A stretch of DNA of 9,790 nt from Pedobacter sp. UBA1654. Lineage in GTDB: Bacteria; Bacteroidota; Bacteroidia; Sphingobacteriales; Sphingobacteriaceae. Both the position numbers and the translations under genes were made by a program. Below, piece by piece: positions 1 through 7,145 of this stretch. How positions within the stretch are numbered: position 1 is the first letter of the stretch; the number at the start of each line of letters is the position of its first letter. Where the stretch lies: positions 1,784 to 11,573 of the forward strand of contig DCLG01000012.1 in assembly GCA_002320935.1 (NCBI GenBank). Direction: 5' to 3'. A model generated the notes under the pieces. The model saw only the letters and a program-made list of their open reading frames with translations. It was not told where the DNA came from and did not search any database.

Positions 1-685
1 CTTTTCTTTTTCCAATTATGGGTCTGATTACTCCAACAAATTGTTGCAGCTGGTGAGGGGTTAAACCAACATTGAGGCATATGGTTAAATGTGACCGTAA
101 CATAGGTTCAGCATCGCCAATAGTACTTATCACAGATATGGTTACTAGTTCACGGTCTTTAAATGTTAGCACATCCCGTTCAAAAATATCTGCAAACAGA
201 TGTTCTTTAAGGAAGACCTCCATGGCAGGTGCAAAAGCTGCATAGCCTTTTTTTGGTCCGGTCTCTTTTACGCCTGTTAATTTTTCCAGTATTGCTTTGC
301 CACGATCGTATTTATTTCCTGGAGTTGTAACCTGGGGTGCTTCCGCACCTTGCACATCATTAATACCTTTAGCTTTACGTTCATCTAAGACGGTCATGAA
401 GGTCTGCAAGCCGCGAATGCTACGAGGAAACCCGCAATAGGCATAGCTATGCAGTATAGCCTCTTTGATTTCATTTATAGTCAGCCCGGCATCCAGTCCA
501 GCATTTAAATTACGTTTTAATGCTGCCAGATCACCCTTAGCAGTTTGCGCAGAAATGGCAATAAGGTTTTGCTGTTTTGGATTCAATGAACCCTCCATAC
601 TTTGCCCTTGTGCATCAATTTTTAAAAAGAGTGCTACCGTAAATACCAGTATAATGCCGAGCGATTTTCTACCAAATATTTTCAT
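1..685 (-). CDS. Exported carboxymuconolactone decarboxylase (CMD)-family protein, partial (C-terminus beyond left edge)
   Basis: 228 codons are visible from the ATG at 685 with no stop before base 1. Residues 1-26 are a signal peptide (basic start KIFGRK, hydrophobic GIILVFTVALFL, probable cleavage after IDA), so the protein is probably periplasmic. Two CMD/AhpD-like helical repeats follow. The first, about residues 38-102, contains GLTINEIKEAILHSYAY and CGFPRS. The second, about 165-225, contains DRELVTIS, LRSHLTICLNVGLT and a following amphipathic helix. Known CMD proteins include gamma-carboxymuconolactone decarboxylase and the AhpD peroxidase partner. The CxxC pair of AhpD is absent: the only cysteines seen are Cys84 and Cys203, so AhpD-type disulfide chemistry is not supported. 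Two-domain CMD proteins often lie near cupin and flavodoxin genes, as here. It starts 8 bases after the flavodoxin stop and is probably co-transcribed. The substrate is unknown. Confidence 0.88.
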   Translation of the reverse strand, partial: MKIFGRKSLGIILVFTVALFLKIDAQGQSMEGSLNPKQQNLIAISAQTAKGDLAALKRNLNAGLDAGLTINEIKEAILHSYAYCGFPRSIRGLQTFMTVLDERKAKGINDVQGAEAPQVTTPGNKYDRGKAILEKLTGVKETGPKKGYAAFAPAMEVFLKEHLFADIFERDVLTFKDRELVTISVISTIGDAEPMLRSHLTICLNVGLTPHQLQQFVGVIRPIIGKRK

Positions 686-693
686 TTGCTTAT

Positions 694-1341
694 CTACTTT
701 AGTATTTCAATTTTCTGTAACCATTTTTGGATCTCAAGCTGCGCCTGTTTTTCCTTTTCACCTTCCATCACAAAATAAACCCCATCCCGTTCTATTCCGC
801 CCCTAGTGGAAAAGCCCTCAAGAATTTTGCTGGAAGGCGCAAGATCTTTCACGGTTTGAAAAGTGCTACCTATACCATAACCAGCATTTGTATTAAATGG
901 TATAATGGTTTTTCCTTCTAGGTTATGGCTGCTTAGGAAACTTTTCATCGGTGGAGGCAACTGCATGCCCCAGGTTGGAAAGCCGATGAAAATCAAATCA
1001 TACTGCTGTATGCTGTCAACTTTAGTTTTTAGGGGAGGCAAGTAGCCAATACTATTTTCCTGAGCTACCTGAGCTACAATAGCCTGATAATTTTCAGGAT
1101 ATGGTTTTTCCAGTTTCAGTGAAACCAGTTTTCCGCCTACCGCCTTTTGGATAATCTCGGCGATTGCTTTAGTGTTTTTTGTCCTTGACAAATAAACAAT
1201 CAGCACGTTTTTAGCTGAAAGATTAACTTTGCCAGGCACAGCAACACTTGGACCAGTAGCTGAATTTTGAGCCTTGGAGCAACCCGTGATCATGCAGATC
1301 GTCGTACTTAATAGGATGCTAAATTTGAGTATTGCTTTCAT
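694..1341 (-). CDS. Flavodoxin-like lipoprotein (Flavodoxin_4 type)
   Basis: 215 residues from the ATG at 1341. A TTG two codons upstream is possible but less likely, and the ATG gives a normal signal peptide. Residues 1-21 form a lipoprotein signal ending in the lipobox ITGC (Cys21). No acidic residues follow the Cys, so periplasm-facing anchoring is more likely than surface display. The mature part is a flavodoxin fold: strand NVLIVYLS, then the FMN phosphate-loop pattern SRTKNTKAIAE (about 52-62), the FMN-ring loop GFPTWGMQLPPP (about 120-131), and FNTNAGYGIGST (about 149-160). It is somewhat longer than a short-chain flavodoxin because of the export signal and linker. Family members carry electrons or reduce quinones using FMN. 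An exported flavodoxin needs FMN and an electron donor outside the cytoplasm, and neither is visible here. It lies between the hydrolase (70-base gap) and CMD (8-base gap) genes. Confidence 0.9.
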   Translation of the reverse strand: MKAILKFSILLSTTICMITGCSKAQNSATGPSVAVPGKVNLSAKNVLIVYLSRTKNTKAIAEIIQKAVGGKLVSLKLEKPYPENYQAIVAQVAQENSIGYLPPLKTKVDSIQQYDLIFIGFPTWGMQLPPPMKSFLSSHNLEGKTIIPFNTNAGYGIGSTFQTVKDLAPSSKILEGFSTRGGIERDGVYFVMEGEKEKQAQLEIQKWLQKIEILK

Positions 1342-1348
1342 AATCAAT

Positions 1349-1364
1349 TCTTTGATGACAAAGA
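1349..1364 (-). other. Short inverted repeat just upstream of the flavodoxin start
   Basis: TCTTTG and CAAAGA form a perfect 6-bp stem with a 4-base loop, ending 8 bases before the flavodoxin ATG. In the transcript it could fold over the translation initiation region. The stem is A/U-rich and weak, and a match this short can arise by chance. It is not a terminator: no U-run follows. Confidence 0.3.
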
Positions 1365-1417
1365 TCCGGGCAAAAAAGGCACTTGACGTAGACGGATTAC
1401 AGAAATTGTAACCAATG

Positions 1418-2518
1418 TTACTGATCGAGGCCTTTTTCCTTTAACCAATCCGACAGCAAATCAGCGATCTGGACATTATTAAGATCTGAAAACGCGAAGT
1501 GGGTATTACCTTTTATTCCAACCTCAGGCAAGTGCACTACTTTTGCATCCCCCCCATGTTTATTAATGGTTGCTGCCCAAATTCTGGCCATCTCAAGTCC
1601 TGACCGCCAGTGATCTTTGTTCCATACCGTAGTTGGTTCCTTTGCAATGTTATCACCATAATAGATGATAATTGGTAGTTTGGTCAGTTTGTTAAAGTCA
1701 GACATTGGTATTTCTGTGCCATTAAGCTCACCAAACAGGCCTGATGATTTTATCGGTTGTGGTAATTCACCTTTAGGGAACACAAAGCCGCTATAGGGTT
1801 CATAGGCTACAATCGCTTTCACTTTATTATTTTTTATTGCTGTGCTCCAGCCCGGGCCACCTCCCTGGGAATGTGTGATCAGGATGCCTCCATCAAATTT
1901 GTCAAATAATTTTGAAATCGCATCAGAGATGACATTAGCATCGAAAGCCCCGGTGTTTGGAGTCATTTGCCTGTAGAATTGTTCCAGAGCGGCAGCATCT
2001 TTAGGAAACTGAACTCCCGGAAAATATTCAGGGTAATTGCCAACCCTGAATTGTGTGAACCAAAACTGCTCGTCGGCTAAAGGAGATACTGTTGCAGTAA
2101 CCATACTTTTACCCGCTGCACCGCGACGTGGCTGATCAAGCAGGTAAACGCTATAACCTTTTCTAAGGAAAATATTTTGAAAGCCCTCACGGCCATCAGG
2201 TGTGGTTTCCCAGGTTTTTTTTGATTGTCCCGCGCCATGTAAGAAGACCAGAGGATAGCGTTTAGAAGATGTAGGTATTTGGTAAAATACATAAGCATGA
2301 TCACCGTGGAAGGTTTGCCCAGCGGGCTTAAGGGCATCATTCAAATTGAATTTTCCTGCTTCTTTTTTCTGAGTTCCTCCAATAGCAAAGCTGCCCTGTT
2401 CCTTAATCGTTAACGATCCGACGCCTGCTTGCGGGTTTAAAACTTTGCATGCTGAAAAAAGTGATAAAAGGATGCTTAGCCCTATAATAAATCTATTTTT
2501 TCCCATAATATTCTTCAT
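1418..2518 (-). CDS. Alpha/beta-hydrolase lipoprotein, esterase-713-like
   Basis: 366 residues from the ATG at 2518. An internal ATG at 2506 (residue 5) would also give a good signal peptide and follows a purine-rich GATGAAGAAT. The lipoprotein signal ends in LFSAC (Cys24). The hydrolase core shows an oxyanion-hole HGAG (94-97), a nucleophile elbow THSQGG with Ser217, and the likely catalytic His340 in GNTHFAF near the C-terminus. Glu240 in VAYEP follows the nucleophile by 23 residues. As I recall, Alcaligenes esterase 713 uses a Ser-Glu-His triad with Glu 24 residues after Ser, so Glu240 is the likely acid; Asp289 in YYGDN is an alternative. The predicted role is hydrolysis of an ester or lactone, anchored at the envelope. 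The substrate cannot be read from the sequence. Its first 26 bases overlap the end of the cupin gene in another frame, which suggests translational coupling. Confidence 0.9.
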   Translation of the reverse strand: MKNIMGKNRFIIGLSILLSLFSACKVLNPQAGVGSLTIKEQGSFAIGGTQKKEAGKFNLNDALKPAGQTFHGDHAYVFYQIPTSSKRYPLVFLHGAGQSKKTWETTPDGREGFQNIFLRKGYSVYLLDQPRRGAAGKSMVTATVSPLADEQFWFTQFRVGNYPEYFPGVQFPKDAAALEQFYRQMTPNTGAFDANVISDAISKLFDKFDGGILITHSQGGGPGWSTAIKNNKVKAIVAYEPYSGFVFPKGELPQPIKSSGLFGELNGTEIPMSDFNKLTKLPIIIYYGDNIAKEPTTVWNKDHWRSGLEMARIWAATINKHGGDAKVVHLPEVGIKGNTHFAFSDLNNVQIADLLSDWLKEKGLDQ

Positions 2519-2948
2519 CAGATACTTTCTCTAGCCAAACGGTTTTTCCCTTTTCTGAGGGAGAGGTCGCGATATAGGTTACGCCCTGATCCGGTGTTGC
2601 ACCATGCCAGTGTTCAACTCCTGGTAAACATTTGATTACGTCCCCTTTTTTTATTGTTTTCTTAGGTTTATTCCTTTCCTGATAGTAGCCCACACCCTCA
2701 GTAACGATTAGGATTTGGCCACCAGGATGAACGTGCCAGTTTAGGCGTGCATCCGGATCAGATATTGCAACTGAGGTACCGTAACGGAATACACTGTCAG
2801 GTGGGCTCAGCTCAGTAAGCCATACATTTCCGGTATGGTGAACATTTGCTGCTTTTTCTCCTTTAGGAAAAATAGACGTTTCTTTAGATGCATTTTTGCA
2901 ACCTGTCAGAGCGCCTAATAGGCAGATGGCGAACATTGAAATTTTCAT
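2493..2948 (-). CDS. Cupin-domain lipoprotein with four-ligand metal site (manganese HNL-like cupin family)
   Basis: 151 residues with a short lipoprotein signal ending in LTGC (Cys17). A single cupin barrel follows. Motif 1, WHVHPGGQILIVTEGVG (71-87), gives ligands His72, His74 and Gln78; motif 2, PGVEHWHGATPD (109-120), gives His113. This spacing is exactly that of the Mn-dependent Granulicella hydroxynitrile lyase as I remember it (His53, His55, Gln59, His94; offset 19). His115 matches its active-site His96, but the position of its His106 is Tyr125 here (VTYIA), so cyanohydrin lyase activity should not be assumed. Such cupins are widely found next to, or fused with, CMD domains, which fits the CMD gene in this same operon. 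The 45-base gap before the gene has no recognisable promoter, so it is probably read from upstream. Real substrate unknown. Confidence 0.9.
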   Translation of the reverse strand: MKISMFAICLLGALTGCKNASKETSIFPKGEKAANVHHTGNVWLTELSPPDSVFRYGTSVAISDPDARLNWHVHPGGQILIVTEGVGYYQERNKPKKTIKKGDVIKCLPGVEHWHGATPDQGVTYIATSPSEKGKTVWLEKVSDEEYYGKK

Positions 2949-2993
2949 AGTTTTTAGGTTTTAGTGATTTCACTTATAAATGCTATTTGCCAA

Positions 2994-3978
<985 letters not shown>

Positions 3979-3985
3979 TAGATGT

Positions 3986-4844
<859 letters not shown>

Positions 4845-4866
4845 TTATTCTAATCTAATACGATTG

Positions 4867-4874
4867 CAAATATC
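4867..4874 (-). promoter_or_regulatory. Possible -7 box for the minus-strand operon
   Basis: Read on the minus strand, GATATTTG matches the Bacteroidota -7 consensus TAnnTTTG except at the first base. A start about 7 bases downstream would leave a leader of roughly 22 bases before the AKR5 ATG at 4838. No TTG/TTTG -33 element is seen at the expected distance, so this is a weak call. Confidence 0.3.
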
Positions 4875-4876
4875 CC

Positions 4877-4910
4877 CAGGAATAAGCCCTGTCGAGGATA
4901 CATATTCCTG
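4877..4910. promoter_or_regulatory. Perfect 8-bp inverted repeat in the divergent promoter region, candidate operator
   Basis: CAGGAATA (4877-4884) and TATTCCTG (4903-4910) are exact reverse complements separated by 18 bases, with arm centres 26 bp apart. The repeat lies between the divergent starts and directly upstream of the candidate minus-strand -7 box, where a transcription factor could act on RNA polymerase. The AraC-family gene starting at 5000 is the obvious candidate binder. AraC-family proteins often use direct repeats, so an inverted site is possible but not typical. A chance occurrence cannot be excluded. Confidence 0.4.
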
Positions 4911-4970
4911 CTTTTACTACCATTTTTACCGATCGTGATAGTGCTGTAACTACAACTTCATTGAATTATT

Positions 4971-4978
4971 TAAGTTTG
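4971..4978 (+). promoter_or_regulatory. Bacteroidota -7 promoter box for the AraC-family gene
   Basis: TAAGTTTG is an exact match to the Bacteroidota -7 consensus TAnnTTTG. Transcription from about 4985 would leave a short leader before the ATG at 5000. It would exclude the in-frame TTG at 4961, which supports the ATG start. A clear -33 TTTG element at 19-21 bp is not seen. Confidence 0.5.
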
Positions 4979-4999
4979 TATAGGGACAGACATACTACT

Positions 5000-5896
5000 A
5001 TGGAACAAGAGTATAACTTTAAGACAATCAGTGAATACAATGCTTTTAACAACCATGAAACACTACATCCGCTGGTCAGCGTAATAGATTTTTCAAAAGC
5101 CGAAAAGCGAACAGGTTCAAAAATGAATTTTGACCTGTATTGCATTTTCTTAAAAGACGTCAAGTGTGGCGATTTGAAGTACGGCCGTCACTATTACGAT
5201 TACCAGGAGGGAACATTGGTGTTCATTTCACCAGGTCAAACCACAGACGTAGAGAATAAAGTGGACATGTATCAGCCTATGGGACATGGCTTGGTATTTC
5301 ATCCGGACCTGATCCGCGGGACAACACTGGCAAAAGTATTAAGTGACTACAATTTTTTCAGCTATCATACGAGTGAAGCGCTGCACCTGTCATCCAAAGA
5401 GCGTCAGCTGATACTGGATTTGTTTGCAAAGATTAACAGCGAATTACAGCAGTCTGTTGATAAGCACAGTAAAAAACTAATCGCCTCTACTATAGAGTTA
5501 CTGCTTAACTACTGCGATCGTTTTTATGATCGGCAGTTTATTACAAGAGAGACGGTCAACAAAGGCATTCTGGAAAGCTTTGAAGAATTAATTAATGGTT
5601 ATTTCAAATCAGAGAAGCCTTACTCCATTGGACTGCCTTCGGTTGCATATTTTGCACAGGAGCTTCATTTTTCAGCTAACTACTTTGGGGATCTGATCAA
5701 AAAGGAAACAGGTAAGACCGCGCAGGAATTTATTCAGGATAAGATAATTGATGTTGCAAAGGATAAGATTTTTGAGGGTGATAAATCTGTGAGTGAAGTA
5801 GCTTACGAATTAGGGTTTAAATACCCACAACATTTCATTCGACTTTTTAAAAAGCGCGTAGGACGTACACCTAATGAATACCGTAGTTTGAATTAA
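5000..5896 (+). CDS. AraC-family transcriptional regulator
   Basis: 298 residues from the ATG at 5000. An upstream in-frame TTG (4961) is rejected because a -7 box lies between them. The N-terminal half (about 20-150) is a cupin-like sensing/dimerisation region, with YDYQEGTLVFISPGQ and GHGLVFHPDLIRG typical of Bacteroidota AraC proteins. The C-terminal DNA-binding domain has two helix-turn-helix units: SVAYFAQELHFSANYFGDLI (about 214-233), and SVSEVAYELGFKYPQHFIRLF (about 263-283) ending in the family signature GRTPNEYR (288-295). No membrane segment or response-regulator domain is present, so it probably senses a small molecule in the cytoplasm. It is divergent from the reductase operon and in line with the oxidoreductase genes, so control of one or both arms is likely. 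YqhC of E. coli, which controls an AKR5 gene (dkgA), is a functional precedent, not a claim of orthology. Confidence 0.95.
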   Translation: MEQEYNFKTISEYNAFNNHETLHPLVSVIDFSKAEKRTGSKMNFDLYCIFLKDVKCGDLKYGRHYYDYQEGTLVFISPGQTTDVENKVDMYQPMGHGLVFHPDLIRGTTLAKVLSDYNFFSYHTSEALHLSSKERQLILDLFAKINSELQQSVDKHSKKLIASTIELLLNYCDRFYDRQFITRETVNKGILESFEELINGYFKSEKPYSIGLPSVAYFAQELHFSANYFGDLIKKETGKTAQEFIQDKIIDVAKDKIFEGDKSVSEVAYELGFKYPQHFIRLFKKRVGRTPNEYRSLN

Positions 5897-5926
5897 CAAC
5901 CAATGATTAAACCTAATACAGACCTT

Positions 5927-6409
5927 ATGAAAAAAGTACTTTTTGCGCTGTTGATCCTTGTTGCAGGATTTCAGACTTCCAATGCACAAACGCCAACGAA
6001 CAACTGGACTTCACCTACGAAGGCAGAACAAGAGGTTTTGGATCTGTCTAAAAAGAAATGGCTTTGGATGGCAGATAAGAACGTCGATTCACTGAGTTTG
6101 TTATTTCATCCAAAAGCCATGTTTGTACATATGGGCGGGAGCTGGGGAACAACGCAGGAGCTCAATGTTATCAAATCTGGAGGTATTCATTATAAAAAGG
6201 CTGAGGTTTATTCTGCGTCGGTTCAGATGATTGGTAATACCGCCATCCTTTTGAATGATATTGACCTAGTGGCGGTTGTGGGTGGCAATGAAGTCGTAAA
6301 TCCTTTTATGGTAACAGAGGTATACATTAAGGAAAATGGGAAGTGGAAAATGGGTTCACTTACGTTTTCAAGACTTGCCAGGCCAGTGAAACTGTCGACG
6401 GGTAAGTAG
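5927..6409 (+). CDS. Exported NTF2-like (SnoaL/DUF4440-type) protein
   Basis: 160 residues from the ATG at 5927. An in-frame ATG at 5903 would add eight polar residues before the signal peptide and is less likely. Residues 1-21 (MKKVLFALLILVAGF, cleavage near SNAQ) are a signal peptide, so the product is secreted or periplasmic. The rest fits the cone-shaped NTF2-like fold: an N-terminal helix EQEVLDLSKKKWLWMADKN, then DSLSLLFHPKAMFVHMGG, then strands ending in VTEVYIKENGKWKMGSLTFSRL, the usual final hairpin. NTF2-like proteins include small-molecule isomerases, dehydratases and non-enzymatic binders. No catalytic residues can be assigned with confidence. It begins 30 bases after the AraC gene stop and precedes the cytochrome gene, so it is probably in the same transcript. 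Confidence 0.85.
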   Translation: MKKVLFALLILVAGFQTSNAQTPTNNWTSPTKAEQEVLDLSKKKWLWMADKNVDSLSLLFHPKAMFVHMGGSWGTTQELNVIKSGGIHYKKAEVYSASVQMIGNTAILLNDIDLVAVVGGNEVVNPFMVTEVYIKENGKWKMGSLTFSRLARPVKLSTGK

Positions 6410-6468
6410 GCACTAGGCGCTACATCTAACTGCTAATCATGTATATTGAACAACAACATTAATTGGAT

Positions 6469-7116
6469 ATGAGTGCCAACCAACTTAACGAAAGCAAGCA
6501 TAAAGGTACGCTAAGGTCATTTTTGGTGATGGCCGTGCTATTGCTAATAGTCGGCTTTATGGCCTTTGGATCAGCAATTGGGACCAAGAAAAAGGTGCTG
6601 CAAGGGAAGCCTGTTGTGGTAAAGGATAGTCTGCAATCTGTAAAGGCTTTTGAAAAAGTGTATGCAGTACTGATGAGCCCAAGGTGCATGAATTGCCATC
6701 CTGCGGGAGACGTTCCTTTGCAGGGCGATGATAGTCACCTTCATGCGATGCTTCCAAAAAGAGGCACTGACGGGAAGGGTGTGTATGCGATGAAGTGCAT
6801 GAACTGTCACCAGCCAACAAATACACCTGGTTTACATACGCCCCCTGGAAATCCTAACTGGCATTTACCACCGGCAGATATGAAAATGGTTTTTGAAGGC
6901 AGATCACCTTATGAGCTGGCTAAACAGCTTGTTGATCCGGAACAGAATGGACATAAGGACATCAAAAAACTAATTGAACATGCTGATGACGACCTGGTAC
7001 TGGCGGGCTGGGATATGGGCGAAGGTCGTACCCTCCCGCCTTTAAGCCACGCTGAATTTAAGAAGGCCTGGATCACCTGGCTAACGACTGGTGCATTTGC
7101 GCCACAAGAGAAATAA
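6469..7116 (+). CDS. Membrane-anchored dihaem cytochrome c, electron-transfer subunit of an isoquinoline 1-oxidoreductase-like enzyme
   Basis: 215 residues from the ATG at 6469; an in-frame TTG two codons upstream is less likely. The N-terminus is basic, then a single membrane segment (about 17-38, FLVMAVLLLIVGFMAFGSAIG) with no cleavage site, so the C-terminal domain should face the periplasm. Two identical haem c attachment motifs CMNCH lie at about 73-77 and 110-114. Met residues in LPPADMKM or GWDMGEG could be axial ligands. Proteins like this accompany IorB/IorA-type molybdenum hydroxylases in Bacteroidota. The gene ends 29 bases before the IorB-type gene, so it most likely accepts electrons from that enzyme and passes them to the respiratory chain. 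No FAD subunit is seen, which fits a cytochrome rather than NAD or oxygen as acceptor. Confidence 0.88.
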   Translation: MSANQLNESKHKGTLRSFLVMAVLLLIVGFMAFGSAIGTKKKVLQGKPVVVKDSLQSVKAFEKVYAVLMSPRCMNCHPAGDVPLQGDDSHLHAMLPKRGTDGKGVYAMKCMNCHQPTNTPGLHTPPGNPNWHLPPADMKMVFEGRSPYELAKQLVDPEQNGHKDIKKLIEHADDDLVLAGWDMGEGRTLPPLSHAEFKKAWITWLTTGAFAPQEK

Positions 7117-7145
7117 TCATTTCGTGGATCGTCAAGACATTCTAA

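Noticed and set aside
465..806. Open frame on the plus strand across the CMD and flavodoxin genes
   Set aside because: It lies opposite two genes with clear domains and signal peptides, and its translation resembles no family I recognise.
4911..4930. Near-repeat TTTTACTACC / TTTTTACCG as an AraC direct-repeat site
   Set aside because: The copies differ in length and sequence and lie almost adjacent, too close for a standard pair of AraC-family half-sites. Low-complexity T-rich sequence explains it.
4961..4999. Upstream TTG start for the AraC-family gene, adding 13 residues
   Set aside because: A consensus -7 box lies within this stretch, so it is probably promoter. The ATG at 5000 starts a typical family N-terminus.
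6406..6423. Possible terminator hairpin after the NTF2-like gene (GTAG...CTAC)
   Set aside because: Only four outer pairs form, the inner bases do not pair, and no T-run follows. The 59-base gap to the cytochrome gene shows no promoter or terminator.
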